Assembly (NCBI RefSeq): GCF_001311985.1
Contig: NZ_BBCJ01000002.1
Span: forward strand, 1 to 64,000
Length of the DNA: 64,000 nucleotides
Reading direction: 5' to 3'
From: Geotalea toluenoxydans JCM 15764
GTDB taxonomy: Bacteria; Desulfobacterota; Desulfuromonadia; Geobacterales; Geobacteraceae
Position numbers and translations under genes: made by a program. The notes beneath the pieces are model-generated. The model was given only the letters and a program-made list of their open reading frames with translations, ran no database searches and was not told where the DNA came from. Position 1 is the stretch's first letter; each line of letters starts with the position of its first letter. Shown here one piece after another: positions 1-8,990 of the stretch.

Positions 1-98
1 CCCTTGGCAGTCTCAGGTCGGCCTGATCCCCGTGTCAGGGTGACCGAGCGGCGACCCGAGTGCTTGCCGTCGTAATAATATCCCTGAATTACCGTCAT
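1..98 (-). CDS. M48-family metallopeptidase, N-terminal fragment
   Basis: Only the first 32 codons are inside the window; the gene runs off the left edge. The peptide begins MTVIQGYYYDGKHSGRR, which resembles the start of the M48 metallopeptidases that often follow DUF898 genes in Geobacter. The ATG overlaps the TGA of the upstream DUF898 gene by four bases (ATGA), so the two are probably translationally coupled. The catalytic HExxH is not visible here, so the family call rests on the N-terminus and on recalled gene order. Confidence 0.45.
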   Translation of the reverse strand, partial: MTVIQGYYYDGKHSGRRSVTLTRGSGRPETAK

Positions 99-1388
99 AG
101 GCCGATATCGATGCCGAACATGTCGCCGATCTCTTCTCCTGCCGCGCCCACATTGGCATTTCCCCAGCCGAGGAACGATTCCATGTCATCCTTGAGATGG
201 AGGGAAAGGTTTTCGAAGCGATAGCGGGTTATCCTGATGGATGCCCAGGGAATGAGGAGCCCCAGGGAGAGGAAAATGGCGGCGGCGCTGGAAAGGTAGA
301 GCCAGGCCATGTCACGGACCCTGAGGGTACTGGAAAAACGGCTGTTCCTGATGCGAGTTCCCTGCCAGGTAAGGTTGGCGAGGGCCGTCTGCACGTAAAT
401 GGTGAAGAAGAGGTAAATAAGGTTGATGCCGATCATGACGGCAAAAAAATGGCAATGAAGCCTTCTGGGTGGTCTTTTTGCCGACGCTGCCATCGAGGAA
501 CAGGGGCGACAGGTCCCGGAACACGGTGGATAAGAGGAAGCTGCAGGCGACGAAAACGGAGATGATGAGGGTGGCCAGGCCGGCAGCCTTGATGAAGATC
601 AGGTAAAAATCCTTGACGGTGGCGTCGAAACTGCAGCGGTTTCGACCGTAGCCGCTGTTTTCGACGAAGAATTTTTTCTGGCGATAGACCATGTACGGGA
701 TGATCGCCCCTAAGGTGAAGGGGATGAGAAACGGCAGTCCGGCAAAGATCAGGTACGCCTCACGGTAGTTGGGCTGGAAAGTGAAGCGGATATTGCGGTG
801 GGAAGAGTAGCGCATGTTGAAGATGCGGGAGCGGACGATCAGCCACGCATTGCCAGAAAGAAAAACGTGCCGAGGGTGCCGGCAAGTAAGGGATTTACGT
901 TTGTTCCCACCGAATAAAGGACGAATAAGACCGCTGCCAGAAGCCATCCCTTGAAAAGGGCCATGGGGTCGGCCAGGTATTCGAAGACGGTGTCGTTGAG
1001 CAGGGTGTTGCCGTAGAAATAGCGGCGTTTACGCACCTTTGCCCAGGCCGTGTAGATGCCAGGGTGACGATCTTGAGCAGCGTGTTGACGATCCAGATGC
1101 CGAAATAGTCGCGGGCATTGCCGGTGAAGGAAAAACGGAGCATCCTGGGGCGGGGCTGCGCAGACTTGTCCTGATCGGCAGCTTGAGCCGACGGATTTAT
1201 GGGGGGTGGCGAAGGCTGGACTTCAGGAGGCGGAGGGGATGTGGATGTTCCCTTGTCGATGGAGTCATGCAGGGGGAAGGGTTGCCGGCACTTGGGCAGG
1301 TGGCCCTTGTCACCCCTGCCGGTATGGCCGAGTCTTCCATCTCACGCCTGAACCCGCAATGGGGGCAGGTGATGCTGATACGCGGCAT
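95..1388 (-). CDS. YjgN/DUF898 membrane protein with N-terminal zinc ribbon (frameshifted)
   Basis: A multipass inner-membrane protein of unknown function. It starts at an ATG preceded by GGAAAGGA and opens with MPRISITCPHCGFRREM, a CxxC zinc-ribbon half. A DUF898 core follows in pieces: FSFTGNARDYFGIWIVN, a segment with YFYGNTLLNDTVFEYLADP, LPFLIPFTLGAIIPYMVYRQ, and a last part with NLTWQGTRIRNSRF and several hydrophobic helices. The pieces lie in different frames in the right order, so at least four one-base lesions interrupt the gene (near 1310, 1050, 860 and 480). The intact protein would have about 430 residues. It overlaps the M48 gene, suggesting a two-gene unit. The family call is firm; the function is unknown. 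Confidence 0.75.
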
Positions 1389-1411
1389 GGTTTTTCCTTT
1401 CCCCGTGGGAA

Positions 1412-1609
1412 TTAATCGGGCTGTTCATGGGCTTTGCGCCCATGTACTTTCTCGAAGGCGCGGCAAAAGGGGCAGATTTTTTCCTCCACCCTGGTTACCA
1501 GCCAGAATGCCATTCCTTGCTGCTTGCGTTGGGCTGAGCGGCAGGCGGGACAGGTTTCGCACAGCCTGGCCATGGCACGGTCAAGCGCGGTAATTTTCAC
1601 GTTGCCCAT
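1412..1609 (-). CDS. Small protein with two CxxC motifs
   Basis: A 65-residue hypothetical protein. The start at 1609 is chosen over an ATG five codons upstream because GGAGG sits at the right distance before it. It contains CETCPAC and CPFC pairs, which would fit one small zinc ribbon, and an amphipathic N-terminus. It lies between the zinc-ribbon DUF898 gene and radC on the same strand. No function can be assigned. Confidence 0.55.
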   Translation of the reverse strand: MGNVKITALDRAMARLCETCPACRSAQRKQQGMAFWLVTRVEEKICPFCRAFEKVHGRKAHEQPD

Positions 1610-1657
1610 GAATCCTCCAGACAAAAGAGTTCTGCGCCGCCCACTTCAAATAATCTG

Positions 1658-2344
1658 CTATAAGAACCCTCGATCGACGAAGCTGAGAAAGGCTCCGTCA
1701 CCGATGATGATATGATCGAGGACCTTGATGCCCAGGAGGTCGCCTGCTTCCTTCAGCCGGCGGGTGATTTCCATGTCTTCGCGACTGGGGGTCGGGTCGC
1801 CGGTGGGGTGATTGTGCACGAGGATAACCGCCGCTGCCGATTCCCGCACTGCTTGATTGAAGACTTCCCTTGGATGAACGATGCTTTGGTTGAGGGAGCC
1901 TTCGGAGATTTGGACCCTTTTCAGAATGCGATTTTTGCCGTCGAGAAGCAGGGCAAGAAAGTATTCCTTGCGTTGGTTGCGAAATTCCGGATGAAAATGC
2001 TCGAAGACCTGGGTGGGGGAGGTGAATCGCTCCAGGGTTTCGAATCGGCGGGCGCCGAAACGATTGCCTAATTCCAGTGCGGCCTTGACGCAGGCAGCCT
2101 TGGCAGGACCGACCCCCTTTATGCTGCAGATTTCACTGGCTGTTGCATGGGCCAGATTACGCAGATCGCTGAACTCGACAAGCATCTGCCTCCCCATGTC
2201 AAGGGCACTCTGACCACTGGAGGAATCGCCGGTGCCGATGATCAGCGCCAGCAGTTCTGCATCTGACAGAGCTGCAGCTCCACGTTTCAGAAGCTTTTCC
2301 CTGGGCCGCTCATCCTCGGGCCACTGCTTGATTCCCCCAGCCAT
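1658..2344 (-). CDS. radC: RadC-family JAB-domain protein
   Basis: 228 residues, the usual RadC length. The N-terminal half carries the UPF0758 helix-hairpin-helix region (ICSIKGVGPAKAACVKAALELG). The C-terminal half is a JAB/MPN domain with the JAMM metal motif in VHNHPTGDPTPSREDMEI (two His, Ser and Asp ligands), followed by LDHIIIGDGAFLSFVDRG. The open frame extends much further upstream, but that part is antisense-like noise inside uppP. The ATG at 2344 with GAGAGG before it gives the family-standard MAGGIKQWPEDERPREKLL start. It lies eight bases after the uppP stop and is probably co-transcribed with it. The historical link to DNA repair is doubtful; the biochemical role of RadC proteins is unsettled. 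Confidence 0.93.
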   Translation of the reverse strand: MAGGIKQWPEDERPREKLLKRGAAALSDAELLALIIGTGDSSSGQSALDMGRQMLVEFSDLRNLAHATASEICSIKGVGPAKAACVKAALELGNRFGARRFETLERFTSPTQVFEHFHPEFRNQRKEYFLALLLDGKNRILKRVQISEGSLNQSIVHPREVFNQAVRESAAAVILVHNHPTGDPTPSREDMEITRRLKEAGDLLGIKVLDHIIIGDGAFLSFVDRGFL

Positions 2345-2352
2345 GATACCTC

Positions 2353-3165
2353 TCAGCCAAAGTTGATGAAAACCAGCGCCAGGCAGCCAATAGCGATCCT
2401 GTACCAGACAAAGGGATATAGAGAGCTGCGCTGCACCATTTTCAGGAGAAAAGCGACACTTATGTAGCCGAAAACGGCAGAGGTGGCGATGCCGATGAGA
2501 AGTGGCGCCACGTCGGATGGAGGGATGCCGGTCTTGAGCAGACCACTGAGCTCGAACAGGGCTGCACCAGCCACAATAGGCAGCGATAGCAGGAAAGAAA
2601 AACGGGCCGCGGTTTCCCTGTTGAAGCCGAGCAGGAGAGCAGCAGTAATGGTAATGCCTGACCTGGAAACACCCGGGATAAGCGCCAGGCACTGGGCCAG
2701 GCCGATGATGATCGCCGATTTGAGAGTGATGGCCTCGATCTTCCATTTTTTACTGCCGCTGGTGTCGGCAAAGGCGAGCAACAGGGCAAAAACGATAAGA
2801 AATAAGGCGATCAACGACGGACTTTTCCTGAAAAGTTCCTCGATGGGGGTCTCCAACAATTTGCCGACGATGGCTGCCGGAAAGGTGCCGGCGATGATAT
2901 AGAACGGAAGCCGTCTCGATGTGGGTTGATGCTTCCAGTCGGTCATTCCGGTGAAAAAATCGCTGACAAGTTCAATTAGATCCCGCCAGAAATAGAGGCA
3001 GAGGGCGATGAATGTCCCCAGGTGGAGAGCTACGTCGAAGGTAATTCCCGATTCTGGCCATTTAAGAAAGGTGGGAATAAGGATCAGGTGGGCTGAACTG
3101 CTGATTGGCAGGACTTCCGTGAGTCCCTGGACGATACCGAGAGTTGTAGCTTGAAACAAATCCAT
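2353..3165 (-). CDS. uppP: Undecaprenyl-diphosphatase UppP/BacA
   Basis: 270 residues, an integral membrane phosphatase that dephosphorylates undecaprenyl pyrophosphate to recycle the lipid carrier for peptidoglycan and O-antigen. Both family motifs are visible: GLTEVLPISSSAHL near the N-terminus and PGVSRSGITI in the second half. About eight hydrophobic helices are seen. The start at 3165 (MDLFQATTLGIVQGLTE) has AGGAGA upstream; longer starts in the same frame add residues unlike the family. It is divergent from the phosphate-transport genes and followed closely by radC. Confidence 0.95.
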   Translation of the reverse strand: MDLFQATTLGIVQGLTEVLPISSSAHLILIPTFLKWPESGITFDVALHLGTFIALCLYFWRDLIELVSDFFTGMTDWKHQPTSRRLPFYIIAGTFPAAIVGKLLETPIEELFRKSPSLIALFLIVFALLLAFADTSGSKKWKIEAITLKSAIIIGLAQCLALIPGVSRSGITITAALLLGFNRETAARFSFLLSLPIVAGAALFELSGLLKTGIPPSDVAPLLIGIATSAVFGYISVAFLLKMVQRSSLYPFVWYRIAIGCLALVFINFG

Positions 3166-3297
3166 TTGTTGCGTTCTCCTCTTAATTTTTGAAACGATAA
3201 GTGATGCGGCGGCCAAAAGCAAGGGAGAAATGGCCCTGTAGGGAGAAGAAAAGCCGAAATCACGGTGGAACGGGAATGAAAAATTCGTATACAGTTC

Positions 3298-3346
3298 CTG
3301 TAACAAATTTGTAACATTTAAGTGGGCACTGCTGGAAATTTATGTT
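3298..3346 (+). promoter_or_regulatory. Pho-box-like repeat and candidate promoter for DUF47-pit
   Basis: CTGTAAC (3298-3304) and TTGTAAC (3309-3315) are 7-bp direct repeats separated by four A/T bases, the 11-bp geometry of a PhoB box. A possible -10 (TATGTT, 3341-3346) lies downstream and the phosphate-uptake genes begin at 3409. The sequence differs from the E. coli CTGTCAT half-site, so PhoB binding is inferred from spacing, repetition and the downstream genes. Confidence 0.5.
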
Positions 3347-3408
3347 ATTTACTACGGGTTTTACAAATATCAGGTTCAGGATGTTCTGGGCCGCCCGGAG
3401 GTAACGGA

Positions 3409-4026
3409 ATGTTTGGACTGATTCCTAAAGACGAAAAGTTTTTTAACATGTTCAAAGAAATGACCAGCAATATCATCGAGGGCGCTGAATTGTTGAAGGA
3501 TATGCTGGACAATTTCAATGATCCTGCCACAAGCCAGCGGCGCATAAAGGACGTGGAGCATAAGGGTGACTCCCTGACCCACGACATCATCAAGAAGCTC
3601 AACAAAAGCTTTGTCACCCCATTCGACCGGGAAGACATTTACGCCCTTTCGGCGGCCCTGGACGACATCCTCGACCTTATCGACGCTTCGGCCCAGCGGG
3701 TGGTCATGTACAACGTGGAGAAACCTACCCCCGAAGCCAAGGAGCTTGCCTTTCTTATTCTCAAGTCCTGCCAGACTATAGATAAGACCGTGGCCCTCCT
3801 TGGCGGTAAGCTGGAGCCGATCAGCGAGTACTGCGTCGAAGTGAATGCGCTTGAAAACGAGGCGGATCGGGTCTGTCGCGAAGCCATCAGCCGCCTTTTC
3901 GACGAGGAGAAAGATCCCATCCAGCTCATCAAGTGGAAAGAGATTTATGAGACCTTGGAGAGAGCTACCGATAAATGCGAAGATGCCGCCAATATTCTCG
4001 AAAGCGTGGTGGTAAAAAATGCCTGA
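3409..4026 (+). CDS. DUF47 (PhoU-like) protein, Pit accessory
   Basis: 205 residues, all-helical, beginning MFGLIPKDEKFFNMFKE, typical of the TIGR00153/DUF47 family, distant relatives of PhoU. Such proteins are usually encoded directly before a Pit transporter and are thought to modulate it. Acidic metal-binding-type patches are visible (for example ENEADRVCREA). The start at 3409 is chosen because GGAGGT (3397-3402) precedes it; the frame is open further upstream without an RBS. It overlaps pit by eight bases, indicating translational coupling. A Pho-box-like repeat lies about 100 bp upstream. Confidence 0.9.
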   Translation: MFGLIPKDEKFFNMFKEMTSNIIEGAELLKDMLDNFNDPATSQRRIKDVEHKGDSLTHDIIKKLNKSFVTPFDREDIYALSAALDDILDLIDASAQRVVMYNVEKPTPEAKELAFLILKSCQTIDKTVALLGGKLEPISEYCVEVNALENEADRVCREAISRLFDEEKDPIQLIKWKEIYETLERATDKCEDAANILESVVVKNA

Positions 4027-5020
4027 TGCAACGCTGGTAATGCTTTTTCTGGTCATAGCCGTGGCGCTGTTGTTCGATTACATCAACGGCTTTCACGATA
4101 CCGCTAATGCCATCGCCACCTGCGTCTCCACCCGTGCCCTGTCCGTGCGCAGTGCCATCATCATGGCAGCCGGTCTGAATTTCGCCGGGGCCATGATCTC
4201 CACCAAGGTGGCAGCCACGATCGGCAAAGGCATTGTCGATGCCAATAATGTAACCCAGATGGTAGTCGTCGCCGGAGTCACAGGCGCCATTATCTGGGAC
4301 CTCATCACCTGGTATTACGGCCTGCCTTCCTCCTCTTCCCATGCCATCATCGGCGGAATAATGGGCTCGGTAATCGCCCACGCGGGTGCTGCCGCACTTC
4401 ACTGGGCGGGTCTTAAAAAAATCATCCTTGCCCTGCTCGTTTCACCGGTTCTCGGTACAATCATCGGTTTTCTTTTCATGGTCATAATGATGTGGGCCTT
4501 CAGGAACAAGGCCCCGTACGGGCTGAATCGTTCGTTTCGCAGGCTGCAGATCGTCTCGGCAGCCTTCATGGCCTTTTCCCACGGCACTGCCGATGCGCAG
4601 AAATCCATGGGGGTCATTACCATGGCCCTGCTGAGCTATGGAACCATTGCCACCTTTGCTGTTCCCACGTGGGTGAAAGTTGCCTGTGCTGTGGCCATGG
4701 CCCTGGGTACGGCGGCTGGCGGCTGGCGGATAATCAAGACGGTCGGGCGGGATTTCGTCAAGTTGCAGCCGGTGCACGGTTTTTGTGTTGAAACCGCTTC
4801 GGCCGGGGTTATTCTCGGTGCTTCGGCACTGGGCATGCCCACCAGCACCACCCATGTCATAACTTCATCGATACTTGGCGTGGGGCTCTCAAAGAGGATG
4901 TCGGCAGTCAACTGGGGGATTGCTTCAAGAATACTGGTTGCCTGGGTCCTGACAATTCCCGCTTCGGCAGCGGTTGCATTTGTAACCTACATGGTGCTGT
5001 CACCGTTTCTGGGGAAATAG
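4019..5020 (+). CDS. pit: Pit-family inorganic phosphate transporter
   Basis: 333 residues with about ten hydrophobic helices. The two PiT signature halves are present: DYINGFHDTANAIAT at the N-terminus and GMPTSTTHVITSSILGVG at the C-terminus, with a matching internal LPSSSSHAIIGG. Members move phosphate, often as a metal-phosphate complex, across the inner membrane using the proton gradient. It starts inside the end of the DUF47 gene. The middle cytoplasmic loop is short, as in bacterial low-length Pit proteins. Expression is probably tied to the Pho-box-like site upstream of the pair. Confidence 0.94.
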   Translation: MPDATLVMLFLVIAVALLFDYINGFHDTANAIATCVSTRALSVRSAIIMAAGLNFAGAMISTKVAATIGKGIVDANNVTQMVVVAGVTGAIIWDLITWYYGLPSSSSHAIIGGIMGSVIAHAGAAALHWAGLKKIILALLVSPVLGTIIGFLFMVIMMWAFRNKAPYGLNRSFRRLQIVSAAFMAFSHGTADAQKSMGVITMALLSYGTIATFAVPTWVKVACAVAMALGTAAGGWRIIKTVGRDFVKLQPVHGFCVETASAGVILGASALGMPTSTTHVITSSILGVGLSKRMSAVNWGIASRILVAWVLTIPASAAVAFVTYMVLSPFLGK

Positions 5021-5055
5021 AAGGATAGAAGGAGTTTGATAAAGCTGATCGAGGG

Positions 5056-5083
5056 CTGGGGAGAGTGACCCCGGTCCTTTTTT
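5056..5083 (+). terminator. Rho-independent terminator after pit
   Basis: CTGGGG (5056-5061) and CCCCGG (5069-5074) form a six-pair stem with one G-T pair and a 7-nt loop, followed by a run of Ts from 5078. It lies 36 bp after the pit stop and against the end of the convergent DUF2062 gene. Confidence 0.55.
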
Positions 5084-5561
5084 ATTCCATGTCCTCGCCG
5101 GTTTCTTCCATCTCTTTGGTTAATTCTGCCAGAGTCTCATCTTTCTGCCTGAAGCGTACGACAAGATAATAGCAGATGAAATAGGCCGCCACGGCGGCAA
5201 TGAATCCGAGGATCGAGGTGCCGAGCAGGAGAGATGTCCCATGTTTTTCCAGGTGCTGCCACTGCAGCTTCGATTTGAAACTTCTCGGGGGGAAGGCCGC
5301 GGAGCATCCTGCCAAGCTTATAGCTGACGCCCAGGATGGGGATGACGGTGATGGGGGTGTTGACCCAGCGCCGGTGATGCAGGTGAGTTTGTTGAGGCGG
5401 AAGATGAAGGCTGCGGCAATAGCCATCGGCGTATGTAGGCCGAAAAAGGGAGTGAAGCTGATGAATACACCGACGGCAAAACCTGCCGAGATATGGCCCG
5501 GATGGCTGTCCAGTGAAAGGATGGCCTTGATTTTTTTCTTCCATTTTTCCTTGTTCAGCAA
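5082..5561 (-). CDS. DUF2062 membrane protein (two compensating frameshifts)
   Basis: About 160 residues. The DUF2062 core is recognisable: ISAGFAVGVFISFTPFFGLHT, then WVNTPITVIPILGVSYKLGR in a second frame, then a C-terminal helix FIAAVAAYFICYYLVVRFR back in the first frame. Two one-base lesions (near 5353 and 5285) cancel out, so the middle of the apparent reading frame is nonsense. The start is a TTG at 5561 with GGAG six bases upstream. Proteins of this family are small inner-membrane proteins, some next to glycosyltransferases; the function is unknown. Convergent with pit. Confidence 0.75.
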   Translation of the reverse strand: MLNKEKWKKKIKAILSLDSHPGHISAGFAVGVFISFTPFFGLHTPMAIAAAFIFRLNKLTCITGAGSTPPSPSSPSWASAISLAGCSAAFPPRSFKSKLQWQHLEKHGTSLLLGTSILGFIAAVAAYFICYYLVVRFRQKDETLAELTKEMEETGEDME

Positions 5562-5648
5562 ACGGTGCTCCTTGTCCGGCAGGCGACCAGTCTAAAATCC
5601 CACCGGCGGTTTGTCAACGTGAAACTGGCCCGATTCGCTCATGACTGT

Positions 5649-5677
5649 TTGCCATAGCCTGGTAAACATGCTATTAA
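5649..5677 (+). promoter_or_regulatory. Sigma-70 type promoter of proB
   Basis: TTGCCA (5649-5654), a 17-bp spacer, and TATTAA (5672-5677). Transcription would start near 5684, about 30 bases before the proposed TTG start of proB. It falls inside the longer open frame, which argues against an upstream proB start. Confidence 0.6.
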
Positions 5678-5715
5678 AGATATCTTTAGGTTGCAAAGAT
5701 TCCGGGTTAATTCAA

Positions 5716-6837
5716 TTGCGAAAAGAGATTCTGAAAAAGGTAAAGCGCGTTGTCATAAAGATCGGCAGTGGTGTCATCACTTCTGTGGACAATGGTCTTG
5801 ACGGTGACCGCATCAAGGGACTGGCGGCCGAAATGGCCCGTTTTCGGCAGCAGGGGGTTGAGGTCGTTCTTGTTTCATCGGGCGCTGTTGCGGCCGGAAG
5901 GCTGGCGCTTGGATTGTCTGGCCGGCCGCGGACCATCCCCCAGAAACAGGCGGCGGCGGCAATCGGCCAGTCGAAACTGATGCGAGCCTACGAAGAGGAG
6001 TTTGCCCGCCACGGGATCAAGGTGGCCCAACTGCTTCTGACCCGTGACGACTTGGCCAGCAGACCCCGATTTCTCAATGCCCGGGCGACCATCGATACCC
6101 TGCTCGAATGCGGCATCATTCCCATCATCAACGAGAACGATACGGTGGTGGTGGAGGAAATAAAGTTCGGCGACAACGACAACCTGTCAGCCCTGGTGAC
6201 CAACCTTGTCGAGGCCCAGCTTCTGGTGATCCTCACCGATATAGATGGTTTTTATACCGCAGACCCCCGCACCAACCCAGAGGCCAGACTGATCCACCTG
6301 GTCCGGTCCATTACCAGGGAGACGGAACGCGCTGCCGGCGGAAGCGGCTCATCCGTAGGCACCGGCGGCATGGCGACAAAAATAGCCGCTGCCAAGAAGG
6401 TGGGGAAATCGGGCGTTCCCACCATTATGGTCAATGGTAAGAAAAGCGGTAATCTTGAACTGGTGCTGGCCGGTACAGAGGTGGGGACGCTGTTTTTGCC
6501 GGCAGGTGTTAGCCTTAATCGGCGCAAACATTGGATAGCCTATACCCAGAGGCCGGCGGGCCGGGTCGTTGTCGATAACGGCGCCTTCAGGGTCCTTTCC
6601 CGGCATGGCAGGAGCTTGCTGCCGTCGGGAGTGGTCCAGGTCGAGGGGAAATTCGACCGTGGCGCCTGCGTCAGGATCTGCACCCCGGACGGCACAGAAT
6701 TCGCCCGTGGCATTACCGACTATTCCAGCCGCGAAATGGAGCTGATAGCCGGACATAAGAGCGGCGATATCGAGCAGATACTGGGATATAGGTATGGGGA
6801 TGATGTAATCCACCGCGACAACTTAGTGGTACTGTGA
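5716..6837 (+). CDS. proB: Glutamate 5-kinase ProB with PUA domain
   Basis: Phosphorylates glutamate, the first step of proline synthesis. The amino-acid kinase domain shows [45 protein letters not shown] and [15 protein letters not shown]. The C-terminal third is a PUA domain ([23 protein letters not shown]). The proposed TTG start gives 373 residues and the family-like [13 protein letters not shown] opening. The frame is open to 5641, but a good promoter lies there. The RBS before the TTG is weak, so the exact start is uncertain. proA follows after a 204-bp gap holding a repeat element, rather than directly. Confidence 0.93.
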   Translation: MRKEILKKVKRVVIKIGSGVITSVDNGLDGDRIKGLAAEMARFRQQGVEVVLVSSGAVAAGRLALGLSGRPRTIPQKQAAAAIGQSKLMRAYEEEFARHGIKVAQLLLTRDDLASRPRFLNARATIDTLLECGIIPIINENDTVVVEEIKFGDNDNLSALVTNLVEAQLLVILTDIDGFYTADPRTNPEARLIHLVRSITRETERAAGGSGSSVGTGGMATKIAAAKKVGKSGVPTIMVNGKKSGNLELVLAGTEVGTLFLPAGVSLNRRKHWIAYTQRPAGRVVVDNGAFRVLSRHGRSLLPSGVVQVEGKFDRGACVRICTPDGTEFARGITDYSSREMELIAGHKSGDIEQILGYRYGDDVIHRDNLVVL

Positions 6838-7019
6838 AATGCGGCTTTTCCGCAATCACGGCGTTGCCTTTCGGTATCCCTTGTGACTCAGCCTTAAGGC
6901 TTCGCCCTCCGGGGCAGCAGGGCTGTCAACTTTCGCCTTGCGAAAGTTTGCGGCGGATTTTCAGGTCCTCCGCGCGATCCCTCAGGCGCCTTGTGCTTAT
7001 CGGAAAATCCGCATTCCTG
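6837..7019. repeat. Structured repeat element between proB and proA
   Basis: The gap between proB and proA is bounded by an imperfect inverted repeat: AATGCGGCTTTTCCG at 6838-6852 and, inverted, CGGAAAATCCGCATT at 7001-7015. Inside are a perfect 8-bp hairpin (AACTTTCG 6928-6935, loop of five, CGAAAGTT 6941-6948) and the palindrome AGCCTTAAGGCT (6890-6901). There is no convincing ORF. It looks like a small non-autonomous (MITE/REP-like) element or a processed RNA inside the proBA transcript. Confidence 0.55.
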
Positions 7020-7041
7020 AAGCAGCAGAGATAGGGGAAGA

Positions 7042-8301
7042 ATGATGACTATTGCCGAAAAAATACGAAAAATAGCTGCTGATGCGCGGGCTGCTTCTTT
7101 GGCCATGGCCCGGCTGTCTTCCGCTGCCAAGAACGAGCTTTTGCTCAGGATGGCAGAGGCTTTAGAGAACAACGCACCGCGTATTACGGCGGAAAACGCC
7201 AAGGACCTGGAAGCGGGACAGCAAAAAGGTCTTTCAGCCGCCATGCTTGACCGGCTCATGCTGGATGAGTCACGCATCAAGGCCATGGCAGATGGTCTGC
7301 GAGAAGTCGCTGCTCTCCCCGACCCGGTGGGAGAGGTGACACACATGTGGAAGCGTCCCAATGAGATCACCGTCGGCAAGATGCGCATTCCTTTGGGTGT
7401 CATCGGCATTATCTACGAGTCACGCCCCAATGTGACCTCCGATGCTGCCGCCCTCTGTCTTAAGGCGGGCAATGCCGTCGTTCTCCGCGGCGGATCTGAG
7501 GCGATCCATTCAAACCTGGCCATCGCCGGCCTGCTCCAGGACGAGATGCGGAAGCTGGGTATCCCGGTTGCGGCCCTGTCGCTGATTCCTTTCCCGGAGC
7601 GGGAAGGGGTGACGGAGATGCTCAAGCAGGAGGAGTTCATCGATGTCATCATTCCCCGGGGAGGGGAGAGCCTGATCAGGTTCGTCGTCGAGCACTCCAA
7701 GATCCCGGTCATCAAGCATTATAAGGGGGTCTGCCATATCTTCGTCGATGCCACGGCCGATTTCGGCATGGCGGAGAAGATCATCATCAACTCAAAAACC
7801 CAGCGACCGGGAGTGTGCAACGCCCTGGAGACCCTGCTCATCCATAAGGATGTCGCCGAGACCTTCGTGCCCCGCATCCATGAAGCACTCTCCACCTTGA
7901 AGGTGGAACTGCGCGGCGACGAAGCGTTCCGCCAGTTTGCCCCCGGAGTGAAAGCAGCCACCGAAGAGGACTGGTATGCCGAGTACCTGGAGCTGATCCT
8001 GGCGGCCAGGGTAGTGGATGATCTGGATGAAGCCATCGCCCACATCAATAAGTACGGTTCGCTGCATACGGAAGCTATCATTACCAGCGATTATGCCAAT
8101 TCCCAGCGGTTTCTGCGAGAGGTTAACTCAAGCGTGGTGCTGGTCAATGCCTCCACCCGCTTTTCCGACGGCAATCAGCTTGGTCTCGGCGCCGAGATCG
8201 GCATCTCCACCACCAAACTCCATTCTTTCGGCCCCATGGGGTTGGAAGACCTGACGACGACCAAGTTCATCGTTTACGGCGAAGGACAGATAAGGCAGTG
8301 A
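7042..8301 (+). CDS. proA: Gamma-glutamyl phosphate reductase ProA
   Basis: 419 residues, the standard length. Reduces glutamyl-5-phosphate with NADPH to the semialdehyde, the second step of proline synthesis. The catalytic-cysteine region appears as NSKTQRPGVCNALETLL, and family blocks include IPLGVIGIIYESRPNVTSDAA, VLRGGSEAIHSN and FGPMGLEDLTTTKF. The start is one of two adjacent ATGs after GGGGAAGA; the second (7045) is equally possible. The next gene, nadD, follows after 38 bp. Confidence 0.95.
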   Translation: MMTIAEKIRKIAADARAASLAMARLSSAAKNELLLRMAEALENNAPRITAENAKDLEAGQQKGLSAAMLDRLMLDESRIKAMADGLREVAALPDPVGEVTHMWKRPNEITVGKMRIPLGVIGIIYESRPNVTSDAAALCLKAGNAVVLRGGSEAIHSNLAIAGLLQDEMRKLGIPVAALSLIPFPEREGVTEMLKQEEFIDVIIPRGGESLIRFVVEHSKIPVIKHYKGVCHIFVDATADFGMAEKIIINSKTQRPGVCNALETLLIHKDVAETFVPRIHEALSTLKVELRGDEAFRQFAPGVKAATEEDWYAEYLELILAARVVDDLDEAIAHINKYGSLHTEAIITSDYANSQRFLREVNSSVVLVNASTRFSDGNQLGLGAEIGISTTKLHSFGPMGLEDLTTTKFIVYGEGQIRQ

Positions 8302-8339
8302 TTGGTGAATGGTGAATGGCTGAGAGGTGCTGGAGGGCT

Positions 8340-8990
8340 ATGAGGATCGGTATTCTTGGGGGTACCTTTAACCCCATACATAATGCACATCTGCGCATTG
8401 CTGAAGAGGTGCGGGACAGGCTCGACCTGGAGCGGGTGATGTTTGTGCCGGCCGCCTCTCCACCCCACAAGCTCCTGGCTGGCGAGTTATCCTTCGAGGT
8501 ACGGTATGAAATGGTGCGGCTGGCCATTGCCGACAACCCTTTTTTTACCATTTCCGATATCGAGGGGAAGAGGGGGGGAACTTCTTACTCCATTCACACT
8601 TTGCAGGAATTGCATCTGGCATACCCTGCCGACGAATTCTTCTTCATTATCGGCAGCGACTCCTTTCTCGATATCGGCTCCTGGAAGGAGTACGCGGCTA
8701 TCTTCAACCTGTGCAACATCGTCGTCGTATCCCGTCCCGGTGCGGTTGCCGATCCGCTTGACAAGGCCCTGCCCGTTGCCATAGCTGATCGGTTCTGCTA
8801 CCATGCGGCGGAAAAACGCCTGACGCACAGCTCCGGCCATTCGGTCTACTCCATTGCCGGAACTCTGCTGGATATTTCCTCCAGCGAGATCCGCACCCTG
8901 ACACGGCAGGGGCGGTCAATCAGGTATCTGCTGCCCGCGACCGTGGAGCAATACATAAAGGAACAGAGGATTTATAACGATGGTCGATAA
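8340..8990 (+). CDS. nadD: Nicotinate-nucleotide adenylyltransferase NadD
   Basis: 216 residues. Adenylates nicotinate mononucleotide in NAD synthesis. The nucleotidyltransferase motifs are GILGGTFNPIHNAHLRIAEE (HxGH-type) near the start and DISSSEIRTL (ISSTxIR-type) near the end, with FIIGSDSFLDIGSWKEY in between. The ATG at 8340 is preceded by GGAGG (8332-8336), deciding the start. It overlaps rsfS by 11 bases. Confidence 0.95.
   Translation: MRIGILGGTFNPIHNAHLRIAEEVRDRLDLERVMFVPAASPPHKLLAGELSFEVRYEMVRLAIADNPFFTISDIEGKRGGTSYSIHTLQELHLAYPADEFFFIIGSDSFLDIGSWKEYAAIFNLCNIVVVSRPGAVADPLDKALPVAIADRFCYHAAEKRLTHSSGHSVYSIAGTLLDISSSEIRTLTRQGRSIRYLLPATVEQYIKEQRIYNDGR

Noticed and set aside
2345-2746. 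In-frame N-terminal extension of radC
   Set aside because: The extra residues lie inside uppP on the same strand in another frame, lack RadC features, and the ATG at 2344 has a good RBS.
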